Source: Diphasiastrum complanatum
Lineage: Eukaryota > Streptophyta > Lycopodiopsida > Lycopodiales > Lycopodiaceae
Reading direction: 5' to 3'
Length of the DNA stretch: 64,000 nt
Assembly: GCA_029204225.1 (NCBI GenBank)
Contig: MU831543.1
Coordinates: 188,001-252,000, forward strand
The first letter of the stretch is position 1. The number at the start of each line of letters is the position of its first letter. Below the pieces are notes generated by a model. The model ran no database searches and had not been told where the DNA came from. It saw only the letters and a program-made list of their open reading frames with translations. The position numbers and the translations under genes are program-made. Shown piece after piece: positions 21,960-35,290 of the stretch.

Positions 21960-23119
21960 TGGTTGGCTTCTATTTACAGTAAGTATTCCATTTTTGGTGA
22001 TATTTGGATGTTTGATCAAGTTCTAGCATGATTTTGCATTGCTTTGTTGATCAAATCTTACTAACCTTTGTTTTGTGAGTTGAACTTGTGGATCAAAAGC
22101 ATATTTCAGGTCTATTGAAGATCAGAGGCTGAAAAGAAACTATTTTGGATCAGACCATAACACCTAATCATTTGTGATTGTGAGGCTTGTGCATATTCAA
22201 TACTAACAATGTTCTTTTCAATCCTATTGTTGACAATCTCCATTCTTGGATGAACACTCTCCTTAAGTGGATGAAACTTCTCCTTAAGTGGATGACAAAT
22301 GCTCTTTTGAGTGAGTTGTAATTCTCCTAAAGGCTGAGCAAAGCTCCCATTTGGATGAAAGATCCCCTTTTTTGGGTGAACATATTGTAAGCTCCATTGT
22401 GAAGAGCATATTGTAAAGATTGTCATCAATTTTGGCATAAATTTTGGTGTACTTTGTTGAGCATGTAAGTAACTCTCCTTATGTAATTTGATTGGAGCAT
22501 TTGCTGGAAGGTGTTAACCATTATGCAAGTGTGTTTTCAGGTTCTTAACAGGTTGAGGAACATTCTCATGTGAAGTGATCTTAGATCTACATCTAAACAC
22601 CAAGATTTGACAAGATAGTGAAGCTAGTCTTGTGATTCACTAAGTGTGCTCATTCATTCACCTCTAAATCTTGTATTTATCACTTGCTGGAGTTTATAAA
22701 CTTTTAGAAGTGTGGTTTACATGTGGTTTTACAGGTTGAATCAATATCTTAGTGTGTTGATCATATGTTGATCAAGTTTGTTCATTACTAGGTAATCTTG
22801 GCATCCTAGTTTTGGGTATTTTCTAAGAATGCAAGTAACTCTTCACACCATAACTTGATTTGGTCACTTGCTGGAAAGTTTGAGAGCTTAAGCAAGAGTG
22901 TGTTCAGGTTGGTTTGATTTTGTAATCCATTCTTAGTGTGTGCAAAGTGTTGCATGTGTTTCAATCTTCCTTTCTATGCTTGGAAACCATCTAGGTTCAA
23001 GATAGAAGTGTTTTAGGGTCCTAAATCTTCATAGATCTCTTTATCTATCATTTGTTGAGAGAAAAGTGAGTGCTAAGTGCTTTAGGACAGAACCTAAAAG
23101 TTGAAGAAACATTAGAATC
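21960..23119 (+). other. Copia C leader with three degenerate repeats and splice-like signals
   Basis: 1160 bases between PBS and gag. GTAAGT at 21979-21984 fits a 5' splice donor. Three degenerate repeats containing CTTGCTGGA-like text each end in CAGGTT-like sequence: acceptor AG at 22539-22540, 22733-22734 and 22906-22907. A short CTTCTCCTTAAGTGGATGA repeat lies near 22255-22295. The leader carries a 108-codon minus-strand open frame that I consider chance. Splicing is an inference. Confidence 0.5.
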
Positions 23120-26100
23120 ATGGCTTCCAATGGTGGGATCATGCTAGAGTCTAGTGAAAGGTTGAGTTCATCAAACTACTCTACTTGGAAAGTGAGGATG
23201 GAGTCCTTACTTGAGTTGAATGAACTCATGGACATAGTTGCAGAAATTGAAGAGAGACCTCTCACACTTCAAGAGCAACAAAGGTTTGATAAGAAGGCCA
23301 AAAGGGCTCTTCATATCATTAAAGTGAATGTTACAAATGAACTTCTCAAGGAAGTTGGAAAGTGTCAAAGTGCAAGTGAGGCATGGAATGCCTTAAAGAA
23401 GCTCTTTGAATCAAAGTCCACATCTAGGGTATTGACCCTAAGGAGACAAATATTTTCTAGTAGGCAAAGAGAGGGTGAAAGTGCTCATGCATTTATCTTG
23501 AGAGTTAAGTCCCTAAGTGATGATTTAGCATGCATTGATGAGAACATAAAAGATGGTGAAATAGTCCAAGTTATGTTGAATGGTTTGCTAAATGAACATG
23601 CTAACCTTGTGCAAAGTTTTGCCATTCAAAGAGTCTTGCCAAGTGTGGTTGACTTGCAAGAAATCTTATTGGCTGAAGAACATAGGTTGCAATCAAAGCT
23701 TGATGGTGCATCCTTGCAAGGTGGAGGTGAAGAGGCTTTCTTCACAAAAGGCAAATTCAAGGGCAAAGGTAAAGGCAAAGGGAAATGGTCCAAAGGTGGT
23801 AACTTTGATCATGATGATCACTCTTCCTCTTCCTCTTCTACTAAGAACAATAAGTCAAAGTTCAAGTGCTTTTATTGTGGGATAAAAGGTCATTTTGCAA
23901 ATGAATGTTATAAGAAGAAAAGAGAGCAAGGAGAGAGGCAAGGAAATCTTACAATAGATGAGGAAGAACATAACACATGTGAATCACTTGTTATGACTTC
24001 AAGTTTGTTAGCCAACATAGATGATAATGATCCTTGGTGGATTGATAGTGGAGCCTCATCTCACATGACAAGACATAAGGAATACTTTACATCCTTATTG
24101 TCTTATGAGGGAGAAGGTAACATCATCTACACTGCAAATGATGGTCAATGTGACATCAAAGGCATAGGCACTATTCCTATTTCCCTTTCAACAAATAGGA
24201 AAGCAAATCTTGAAAATGTTTTGTACATTCCTTCAATCACTAAGAATTTGCTTAGTGTAAGTCAAATGATTGACAAAGGACTTGATGTGGAGTTCATTGG
24301 AGATGCATGTTTGATAAGTAAATGTGGATCCTTGATTGCTCAAGGTAGGAGGCATGGTAAACTTTTCAAGCTTGATGCATGTGTGATCTCTAATCATGAA
24401 GGATGTATGGCTAGGGAGCAATTGACAAACCAAGAAGTTTGGCACAAGAGGTTGGGCCATCCCAACTTCAAATCTTTGGAGGTAATGGCAAAGAAAGAGC
24501 TTGTTCTTGGTCTCCCTAAAAGTCTTGTTGCAAACAATAGTGTTTGTGAACATTGTGCCTTGTCCAAATCTCATAGACTTGCTTATTCTAGATCTACTTC
24601 TAGATCTAAAGAAGCTTTTCAACTTGTGCATTCTGATATTCATTCTTCTAGTAAAACTAGCAATGGTGGGGCAAAGATGTATGCAACTTTCATTGATGAC
24701 TTTAGTAGGTATACTTGGATCTATCTTCTTAAAAGTAAGGATGAAGTGTTTGCTGCATTTGTCAAGTTCAAGAATGAAATGGAAAACCAATTCAATACAA
24801 AGATCAAATGCTTAAGATCTGATAATGGAGGGGAATACACCTCAAATAGGTTCAAAGACTTTTGTATAGCACATGGGATTAAGAGGGAGATGTCTAGTCC
24901 TAGGACTCCACAACAGAATGGAGTGGCCGAGAGGAAGAATAGAACCCTTTGTGAATGTGCCAAGGCAATGAGACTACATGCTAATCTTGCTAAGTCTTTT
25001 TGGGGGGAAGCTTTAGCATGTGCTAACTATCTATGTAATAGATGGACAAGTGCTTCCTTGGATGGTAAAACTCCTCATGAGGTTCTTTAAGGTAGAAGGC
25101 CGAGTGTCAAGCATTGTAGGATCTTTGGATGTACATGTTTTGTCAATATCACACTTGATGATAGAACTAAAGAAGATCCTTCATCAAAGAAGGGTGTGTT
25201 TGTTGGCTATAGTGAAGTAAGCAAGGCTTACAAAGTGTACATTCCTTCTACAAAGAAAGTTGTCATAAGTAGGGATGTCATCTTTCATGAAGAGAATGTT
25301 TCCAATGTTGTTGATGTTGATGTTGATGTGCCTACTAATCATCATGATGTGCAAGATGTCTTGGATGAAGATGGAGATGCCACTCCAAAGCAAACTTCAA
25401 GGAAGACTCAAAGGCAAAGGGCTAAGCCATCAAGGCTAACCTATGATGAAAAAGGAAAGCAAGTGGTGGACAACTCTAACTTTGCTTTTCTTACCTCTTT
25501 TGATGAACCAACTTGTGTAGGTGAAGCAATTCAAAAGAAGGAATGGATCCAAGCCATGGATCATGAGCATCAAGCACTCATCAAAAGCAACACATGGAGG
25601 TTGGTAAAGCTTCCAAAGGACAAGAAGGCAATTGGTTGTAAGTGGATCTTCAAGATCAAGACAAATCAAGATGGATCAATCAACAAGTACAAGGCAAGGT
25701 TGGTGGCAAAGGGGTATGCTCAAGAATATGGTATTGACTATGATGAGACCTTTGCACCCGTGGCAAAGATGGTAACTATTCGAATCCTAATCTCTCTTGA
25801 AACTCTTTATGATTGGGATATGTGGCAAATGGATGTTACTAATGCCTTCTTGAATGGTGATCTTGAAGAAGATATTTACATGGAGCAACCCGATGTTTCA
25901 CATGATGAGCCTAATCATGTGTGCTATCTCCAAAAGAGTTTGTATGGGCTAAAGCAAGCACCAAGGAGTTGGTATGCTAAGCTCAATTCCTTCTTACTTT
26001 CTCAAAACTTTGTTATGAGTGAGTATGATCATTCTCTCTACTTTAGATTGAATGAAAATGATATCACTTTACTTTTGATCTATGTTGATGACATTATCTT

Positions 26101-27067
26101 AAGTGGTGGTAACAATCTAGATATAGATGAAATCAAGATGGCACTCAAAAGAGAGTTTGAAATTCAAGATCTTGGTAAACTTCATTATATCTTAGGAATA
26201 GAGATTATTAGAACTTCTAAATCTACATTCATATGTCAAGAAAAGTATGTTAACTCTATTCTAAAAAGGTTTCATATGGAAGATTGTAAAGTTGTTTCTA
26301 CTCCTATGGAATCAAATGTAAAGCTAACTACAAGAAGTAATGAAAGATCCTTGAAGGACATTACTCTCTATAGAAAGCTAATAGGATCTCTTATATGGTT
26401 AACCATCACAAGACCTGATCTAAGCTTTGTGGTTGGTAAACTAAGTCAATTTATGCAAGATCCTAGTGAGGCTCATTGGAAGCTAGGAAAGAGAGTACTT
26501 AGATACATCTCGGGATCTAGAGATTTTGGCATCTTGTATGGAGGTACTACACCTAACCTTTGTGGATTTTCAGATTCAGATTTTGCAGGTGATCAAATGG
26601 ATAGGAAGTCAACAAGTGCCTTTGCAATCTATCTTGGAGATGGAGTGGTCTCATGGCTATCAAAGAAGCAACCAACTATCTCTCTATCTTCCACCGAAGC
26701 CGAGTACAAGGCATTAACAACATGCACCAAGGAGATTCTTTGGATCAAGAGGATGTTATTGGATCTTCACTTGCTGGAACCAGAGAAGACTCCAATCATA
26801 CTTTGTGATAACCTTTCAGCCCAAAGCTTGGCAAGCAATCCTGTTTTTCATGCAAGGAGCAAGCACATTGAGATTGCTCACCATTTTGTGAGAGATCAAG
26901 TCATTGCCAAAGAGGTGGAGCTTCAACATGTCTCTTCAAAGGAGTGTGTGGCTGATATCTTCACCAAACCATTGGGAAAGGACCTATATTTAATGCATAG
27001 ATCTAATCTTGGAATGTGCTCAAAGACTATGTTGAAACTAGCATCCAATGTTGAAGAGGGAGTGTGA
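23120..27067 (+). pseudogene. Copia C Gag-Pol polyprotein, one in-frame stop
   Basis: 1315 codons in a single frame, broken only by TAA at 25088-25090 (codon 657). Order: Gag (SSNYSTWKVRMESLLEL near residue 20); CCHC knuckle CFYCGIKGHFANEC at 250-263; protease DSGASSHMT with Asp309; integrase with HHCC around residue 441 (WHKRLGHPNF) and Asp506, Asp568, Glu604; RT with YVDD at 988-991; RNase H with DSDFAGD (Asp1152), STEAEYKAL (Glu1193) and LCDN (Asp1230). ATG 23120 is chosen because it precedes conserved Gag text and matches the copia B start. The TAA falls between the integrase core and its C-terminal part, where copia B reads EMLFKRRP. The final TGA lies inside the 3' LTR. With the stop, only Gag-PR-IN core would be made unless it is read through or complemented. 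Confidence 0.95.
27053..27062 (+). other. Polypurine tract of copia C
   Basis: GAAGAGGGAG immediately before the 3' LTR TG; it also encodes the last residues of Pol (EEG). This is the plus-strand primer site. Confidence 0.85.
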
Positions 27068-27718
27068 AAATTGTCAACATTTCCTAGCTAGTTTGAGGCC
27101 TAAATTGGCTAAAATTGTAAATAGTTTTGGTTCTGGAGTTTCACACGTGTGAACCAGGCCACAATGTTTTTATTTACTGTATTTTTTCAGTATGATGAAG
27201 TGTCAAACTTCATACCCTTCAAAATGAGACCATTTTGATGTATTTTGGTCATATAAGCCATTTTTAGCTATTTTTTCCTACATAGGGAATATCTAGGGTC
27301 AAGTACCTTCTAGAGAGAGGAGAGAGAGTCATCTTCCTCATCCATAAATAGTAGGGAAGTCGTGGAGAACAGGTTGGAGAAACCTTTTGTATGCTTCATT
27401 GAGATCAATAGATCATTGTCATTGTTTCTTCCTCCATTGAGAGCATTGTTGTGTGTATTGTCTTCAAGCTATTGTGTATGATCTTAGGTGCTTTCCAAAA
27501 GTGGTAGGCTGATGTATTATGGACTGTATAATGCTATTTTGGTCCGCACTTGATGTTTATGGAAGTTTCCATTTGTGATAAATGCTTTTTGATCAAGTTC
27601 TTTGCATTCTAGGTAGCATAGAATGTGTTGCCAATTCCTAGCTTATGTAGTTTGGAGTGCAAGCATTCAAGCCAATGATCTTGGAGTTTAGATCCACTTA
27701 GGATCTGTATTTTTCACA
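27063..27718 (+). repeat. Copia C 3' LTR
   Basis: 656 bases, identical to the 5' LTR except C at 27281 (T in the 5' LTR) and T at 27543 (G in the 5' LTR). It contains the stop codon of the polyprotein at its start. Confidence 0.95.
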
Positions 27719-27723
27719 TTTTA
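27719..27723. repeat. Target-site duplication of copia C, right
   Basis: TTTTA, matching 21287-21291. Confidence 0.9.
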
Positions 27724-27800
27724 CAGGATTAGAGTTCTCAAAAATTCTCATTCACCTAGTTTGATTAGTCGTTTGACAAATTGTATTTCAAAGTACCGAG
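27724..27800. repeat. Repeat R2 continuation, right of copia C
   Basis: Matches the end of R1 (TTTGATTAGTCGTTTGACAA, then ATTTCAAAGTA). Together with 20660-21291 it rebuilds one R2 unit around the insertion. R2 homology stops near 27797. Confidence 0.7.
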
Positions 27801-28100
27801 TGATTTCATTACACACATCAAATCATTATGTGTGTACAACCATTTGTAGTGTAAATGTTTTTTTGGTCCTAAGAAAATTGTAGAGCGGTGTACTCCTTAA
27901 CCTTAAAAGCAATCTTACTCACCACTTTGTTATCCAATATTCTCAAAGATGGAAGTATTCTAGCAAATTGATATAGGTCATCCATGGATTCACAAACCAC
28001 TTCATTCAAAATAGGACATAACTGAATGACTTAGACCCTCACACAAAGCATATCTAAGACCCTTGTGTCAAATAAAATGGCAATTGAAATTAAGCAAATG
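27801..28100. other. Single-copy stretch, no gene seen
   Basis: The only part of region D not repeated in D beta. I see no firm coding signal. The duplication boundary with D beta is at about 28101. Confidence 0.5.
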
Positions 28101-28130
28101 ACCATGTTGTTGTGATATAAATGGTGTAAA

Positions 28131-29403
28131 CTTGTTAATATCATCCATTGACAAGAATCAAACATGTCAACATGAAAGTTGCAAAACACATTGGAAGGTT
28201 TGTACCAATATTCTTTGATCCACTCCATGTACTTCCATCAAACATAATATCTTCAAATGTGTCATCAACTAATTCTAATAATTCATATAATTTTTTTTTT
28301 CATAAAATGCAAGAACATCCAAACTTTCAAATACACAATTAACATAACATAAATGTAAGAGATACTTAGAAATATTTCTCTTCACTTTTGGTTCAAATCT
28401 ACATATCTCATTGACAATGACTTTCTTATTTGTTTCTTCTTTTTCCACCTATAAATAATGATGATAGAAAGTCAGCTTATCAATTCGTTCTTTCGTAGCA
28501 TTTTCAATAGCTTTCTTGTCATCCACTTGGCTATGCAGTTTGTAGGTTGTTTCTTATTTGTGCTTGCTTCGCCACTTGACATATATGTTCACAGAGTGTT
28601 TGGATTAAAAGAACCACTACATTTGTTTGTAAGGACATTTTGACCAGCCATTGTAAAAAAAACTAGGCTTTTTTATTAAGCGTTCAATCATGGGAATAGC
28701 ATCAGCATCACCTAGTGCAAAACAAGAGTTTCACAGAAGGATCTTAAAAAAATTCAATAACAACATCAATCATGTAGTTACTTGTGTAGAGAAAAGTAGT
28801 TTGTGTTCTTACCAATTCTGTGGCCAATTCACCTAGCCACATGAACAAAGCATTAAGTTGTGTTTGATGCGTAATTCTACGAAAAAACCTATCCAGATTG
28901 TTCATGATATACCATAATTCATGGTCAAACCTTATGACCAGGGAGTTGTTTCTATATTTCACTGAACCACATCTACATTTGAAGGAACGTCTTTTTCAAT
29001 TCATAATCTTGGAGCGTGCCGAGGTACCTTGTTAAAGCCAATATCCAAATCTTATCTAATATGTGTCTAGGTCTCATTATTATAAGGGTGTCAAAGGCTA
29101 TAAGTGTATCAAATAGAGGTCATTTATTAAGTGCAAAGGTTTTGTAGTCCTTTAGTTCTTTCTCATTAGGTTTGCAAGAATGGTCCATAGCCCAATAAAG
29201 ATGGTTGCATTGAAGCCAACTGTAGGAAGACTCCAACCTATGGGAGAATCTATTGGCTTTGCATTTGATGGTTTTATTAAGTACCATGGGGACCTAACAT
29301 TCATCAAAAGCATAGATGTAACTGTTACAAGACCAAACTTTTTACCCCCTATCATAGCCAAACATGGATGAATTAAATGCCTCAATAAAATGTTACAATA
29401 CAA
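28131..29403 (-). pseudogene. Unrecognised decayed coding-like region, D alpha
   Basis: The minus strand has three open stretches separated by stops. About 28444-28140 starts VEKEETNKKVIVNEICRF and contains CVFESLDVLAFYEKKKLYE and FDGSTWSGSKN. 28962-28744 contains ELWYIMNNLDRFF and LNALFMWLGELATELV. 29403-29152 contains LAMIGGKKFGLVTV and LPTVGFNATIFIGLW. The charge pattern and codon-like reading suggest a former protein, perhaps a DNA transposase, but I cannot assign a family. Short plus-strand frames opposite (28458-28643, 29180-29371) look like shadows. Confidence 0.3.
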
Positions 29404-29434
29404 ATCACCATAATCATAAACCGATAGGAGTAGT

Positions 29435-30146
29435 TGTTACATGCCAACATGTCATGACAACAAACCATAAAACTTAGTGAGGTGAGGAAGATAGGTGTCA
29501 TTTAGCCGTTATCCTTGAAGAGTGTCAAAAATGCCGAAACTCGTAAGTAAAATGTTGATTGGCATATGTCAACTTTGACCGGTCAACCAAAATGTCGATC
29601 GATGTGTGTCGATGCGACATATCCAAATGTCGATCGATATGGTGCCACTTAATTTGAAGCTCGTCACCTACCTAGTCCAAATCTTTAAGGACTGCCCATA
29701 TTCCATCTATGTATTCGAATGATGGAGTAAACGTTAGGTTCAACTAGTGCCACTACAAAATCACAACGAAACTTATGATGACTGCTTTCACAATTGATTA
29801 CAACCACGATCTATCTTGTAAACATATTATTAGATTAGTCATTCATAAGCCTTATGAAAACTTACAAGATTAATTCAATGCATGTATCTATTTGTATTGA
29901 TTAACGACTTAAAATGGTAGCAACAGAGTGAGTCAAACATTAGACAGTCAAAGAGAGTGTGTGTGTGGTTGCCATAGCTATCACTATCGATTTGCATTCT
30001 ACATTTAGTTGCATATACATTTTCATGTGCTCCTGCAAGCTACACTTATTGTTTTTGTGTTTGTCTATGTAATCAATATATAATAGGCATAGTACATGCA
30101 TGGAGGAAAATCATTAAGCCCTCCAGCTTTGACATTTTTTTTAGCA
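29435..30146 (+). repeat. Probable copia F 5' LTR, D alpha
   Basis: It ends in CA at 30146, directly before a perfect PBS, so an LTR end is very likely. The left end is uncertain; TGTTAC at 29435 is one candidate. About 65 bases near 29474 (CTTAGTGAGGTGAGGAAGA) match repeat R1, linking R to this LTR family. No 3' LTR pair was found. Confidence 0.45.
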
Positions 30147-30158
30147 TGGTATCAGAGC
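30147..30158 (+). other. Primer-binding site of copia F, D alpha
   Basis: TGGTATCAGAGC after a CA-ending LTR, followed within 155 bases by a gag remnant in the same direction. Confidence 0.75.
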
Positions 30159-30300
30159 GATGTGATAATCAAAGCATGATTCTATCAATTTGATAGAATA
30201 ATCGTGTTCTTGTTTTGATAGAATAACTAGATATCCACAGTCATCGATAGATCATTGCGATTGTCAAGTATTTGATTTAGAATCTAACGAACTTCCATAT

Positions 30301-30924
30301 GGATTTACAAAGTAAGGTTGGTAGACAAGCTAGATGGATCCAACTATCTATGGAAATTCTACATGAGAACAGTGTTGATGGCCAAGGAGTTGTAGGAGAT
30401 CGTCACTGGCATCAAAGCTAAACCCGATGCAAAATGAACAAGCCGTTTCTAAATGGAAGCTAAAGAATGGTAAAGCATTTGCTTCAATCATTCTAAACAT
30501 TCTCAATCCTCAGATCGGTCACGTCAGTCAAGCCCAAACTTTACAAGAAATGTGGGACATACTTAGCATTCTATATGAAGCGAGAGACGTGACTTCCAAG
30601 TTACACCTTAAAAGGAAAATTATCTCGCTCAAAATGTCTAATGGTGACTCTTTGCAGGCTCATATCAACTAGTTCAAGACTCTCCTAGAGCAAATGGTGA
30701 CTATCGGATCAGTCATCGATGATTCAGATACAATTATGACATTGCTTTCAAGTCTGCCATCTACATACAAAAATTGGGTGATAATTATATCGACACACTC
30801 AGATCTAACTCTAGCAAGAGTTATCATGATGTTGCTGCAAGAAGACATTCGCAGTCGGTACAGAACATCATATTCTTCGAAATGCGATCAGAAGTGCTTC
30901 TCAAGATGGCCTCTCACACATTAG
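30301..30924 (+). pseudogene. Copia F gag remnant, D alpha
   Basis: Gag reading in shifting frames: MDLQSKV, DKLDGSNYLWKFYMRTV, EIVTGIKAKPDAK, then SKWKLKNGKAF, TSKLHLKRKIISLKMS, a TAG at about 30670, and MTLLSSLPSTYKNWV. It is related to the copia E gag (shared TSKLHL and MTLLSSLPSTY) but is separate in sequence and orientation. Protease and later domains are absent downstream. Confidence 0.75.
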
Positions 30925-31059
30925 CGATATGAAAAAACAGCAATAGTTCTAAAATTCTACTTCCACGATCATGCTTCTAGCAGAAATTTCTCTTTTGTGG
31001 AAATAGCAAGAAGGGACCGATTTTCTGAACCTGACAAGTGTACCCATTGTAGATACCTC

Positions 31060-31370
31060 TTATTGTCCAGTGACATGAAACTTGTGTTTTCGCTTGCTGT
31101 CAGCGATCTCCAACAGCCTTGTTCGTTGTCCAGTGACCTGAAAATTTGTGTTTGCAATGGTTCTTCTTGTCGTCCAGTGATCTCCAGAAAGCTTGTTTGC
31201 TTTCCAATGATTTCTAGCAGGATGCAACAAAAGATTTACAATCTTCCTTGCTGTCCAACGATCTCCAAAAAAAACCTTGTTTGTTGACCATTGATCTTCA
31301 ACAATTTATAAGTAAGAAGGAATTGACAATCTCTCTTGCAGTCCAAAGATTTCCAACAGCATGCAGCTAT
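31060..31370 (+). repeat. Degenerate short tandem-like repeats, D alpha
   Basis: About seven loose copies of a GTCCAGTGATCTCCA-like core, each followed by variable CTTG-rich sequence, at irregular 30-60 base spacing (near 31068, 31130, 31172, 31203, 31253, 31286, 31340). Origin unknown. Confidence 0.45.
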
Positions 31371-32768
31371 CTGGCAGTTTTATGCTTGAATTTATTTCAA
31401 ATCTATTGAACAACTCCGCCTTCAGATAAGGTGGTGTTGCAACTCTGGAAAACCTCCTAAGAAAGATCTCTGGTTTGCTAGCCAGGTATCTTTTGTAGTC
31501 CTGCCTGTTTTCTTTGGGCTATCGTCCTCTGAATCATTTGGTGGCGTGTTGGATGATCAATCGTGACTCCTGTACTTCCCTTGCTCTGCTGCTGCGCTGT
31601 TCTGTGGTCGTTTTCTGGAGGTTTTCTGCTCCGGGGCTGTTTACAGAACTCCTGTGCTGCGCTTTCTTACTGGTAATCAGTTGCTGGCCCCGTTCCTTAT
31701 TTTGCTTGCGCTCTATGCCTACAGTTTTTTGAGGCACTTTATGGTAAGGATGTAAATCATGCTAAACTGGATAAGTTGGATTTGAGGGAGAATGTTATAA
31801 TTATGCAAGCTAATATGATAGGCAAGAATGAACAACAAAGACAACCTAAAAGCTTATATTCTATATCGGAATCAAGACGTTTTTAGGACCACTTGTTCTG
31901 AAAGGTGGTATCCTACATAATTTGCAACTTGTTTGATGTAATACCTTGAAGAAAATCTCATATTAGGAATAATGATTAAAATATTTTCTCTTCTTGTCTA
32001 CAACCCATAATATTTTCAATGTGAAATGGGTGTAAGGCTAATACATGGACATGTGGTTGAAAGAGAATAGATTTATGTGGTCCATTGGAAAAAGATGGCC
32101 GATAAAAGATTTGTGTTATGAATCAAGAAAGATATTTTAGTTTAATAATCCACAACGTGGTGGATAGGAACTTGCCTTGTGAGATTACCCACCCAGGTTC
32201 TAGTCGCCATATGCTTGTATCAATCCTTAGTTGCCCATTTCGGAACGGAATGCCAAAAAAATTTACGTTCCGTTTTAACAAAGGAATCTAGTTGTTGGGC
32301 AGGATGATCGTTTGGATGATTGTTTGACTGTCAGAGATGAATGCAATCATTTGCACAACAGAGAACGTGCGTGCGAACTATTTCTCAAAGTCTTAAGTGA
32401 GAAGTTCTGAAATTCCTGCCCTTCATTACGTAATTGCCCAGAGGAGTTCGTTCCCACTGCGCATAACATGCTTCTCATTGATGATAGCCCAGAGAATAGC
32501 ATCCTGAACCCAAGAGACAATGCCATTTTCCCAAACAGCATATGACTGCAGAAAAGATCGTTCCTCAACTCTTGATTCAACTTTGTTACTGGACTTGTAG
32601 ATTCTAGCTTACGTGTTCCTGAATATGTTGCTAGGCATCAAATCGGGCAAGCGCCATTGGGCAAAGAGTTTCTATTGTAGATTGTATTCCCGTTGTTTCA
32701 GCGGAGCCGGACTTCTGTAGTGTGGATCCCGTTGTATTGTCCGTGGTGCCAGAATGTCATATTGTTCC
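31371..32768. other. No gene supported; possible copia polyprotein end and LTR start near 31780
   Basis: Most of this has no coding signal I trust. KLDLRENV-like text followed by a purine tract GAGGGAGAA and TGTTATAATT at 31793 resembles the end of a copia Pol, PPT and 3' LTR start, but nothing confirms it. A 77-codon minus-strand open frame at 32347-32580 and overlapping frames at 31514-31737 carry no known motif. Confidence 0.3.
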
Positions 32769-32996
32769 CAAAATGTCATATTGTTGATCATTCGCCTAAC
32801 TCAAAAACGAGACTTTTTTTTGGAAAAAGAACCTTCGCCCACTTCAATGTAGATATATCTTAAGTGGATGTACAATCTGACAGCTCAGCGAAGGTTTCCA
32901 ATACTGTATAGGCAATTTATGACCGAAACAGTGATTTTATAAGTCATTTTTCGTCAAAAATACTTTCCTTTCTCTTTTTCTATTTTGATGACTTTT
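32769..32996. repeat. Partial copy of the gypsy LTR-like region, D alpha
   Basis: Closely matches 11612-11830, including the GCGAAGG-type motifs and TTTATGACCGAAA. A 14-base direct repeat, AATGTCATATTGTT, sits at its left edge. Confidence 0.65.
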
Positions 32997-34662
<1,666 letters not shown>

Positions 34663-34693
34663 CAAAATGAATGTTGTCTCAAAATTTGACACG

Positions 34694-35290
34694 TGGTATC
34701 AGAGCTCGTGTTTCAGGTTATGAAGGAGAAAATCAGATCTATCAATGATTTGGTGAAGATATCAAGTCTAGAGCATGCTAGAGAGGATTCTACACCAAAA
34801 TCGGATTTTTTGCTTTTGTAGATTGGATCTTTTGTAGATCAAAACACTAAATAGGTCAATATACTTGTTCAATTCCATTTTTTGAATTCACATGCTGGAT
34901 TTGGCCAATTTTTGGATCATTGGTTCAGCCTAAGTGGTGGCTTATAGATTGCATATCAAATTTTCATCATTTGCATGTATTGGAATAGTCAATTTTTTGT
35001 GATTTTGTCAAAACCCTAATTTTGATTGGATCTCTAGATAGTGAGGTTGCTGGACTTCATTTGAGTGTGTTTCAATCTTAGGAAGTGGCAAAAGTCATTA
35101 GATTGAGGATAGATCATAGGTTGATCAAGATTCCATGATTCTATGTGTTGATTTGCTTGGATAAGTGCTAGAAGAGAATTTGTGAGATAGTTTCAAATCT
35201 TGGTGATTTCTTTTGAAAGCATTTGTTGTTGTTCAAAGGAGTGCTTTGTGCATTGAAGCAGGTTGAAAGAGAAGATCAGGTCATTGCTAC
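34694..35290 (+). other. Copia B PBS and leader, copy III
   Basis: TGGTATCAGAGC at 34694-34705 starts the copia B internal region. No copia B LTR precedes it; RT sequence of copia E does. The 585-base leader then runs to the gag ATG. I see no gene in it. Confidence 0.7.

Larger units (their letters stand above)
21292..27718 (+). mobile_element. Copia C, complete Ty1/copia LTR retrotransposon (6427 bp)
   Basis: Complete structure: 656-bp LTRs with TGTGAAAA...TTTTCACA ends, PBS, leader, a single gag-pol frame in copia order (PR-IN-RT-RNase H), PPT and a 5-bp TTTTA target duplication. The LTRs differ at two sites only (21510/27281 and 21772/27543). The truncated LTR in copy I carries C and G there, so each LTR has one private change. 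This is a recent insertion. The only obvious coding lesion is one TAA. It resembles copia B throughout the protein, so the two are related families. Confidence 0.95.

Noticed and set aside
22112-22438. 108-codon minus-strand frame in the copia C leader
   Set aside because: It lies in noncoding leader repeats and shows no homology to retrotransposon proteins.
25020-25220. Separate small frame spanning the copia C stop
   Set aside because: Out of frame with the polyprotein; the in-frame sequence on both sides of TAA 25088 continues integrase.
31068-31370. CRISPR-like spacing of short repeats
   Set aside because: Units are degenerate and unevenly spaced, and the window is plant DNA.
31514-31737. 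Overlapping plus and minus frames of about 70 codons
   Set aside because: Mutually overlapping, short and without motif; the plus frame's hydrophobic look comes from CTG/TGC-rich sequence.
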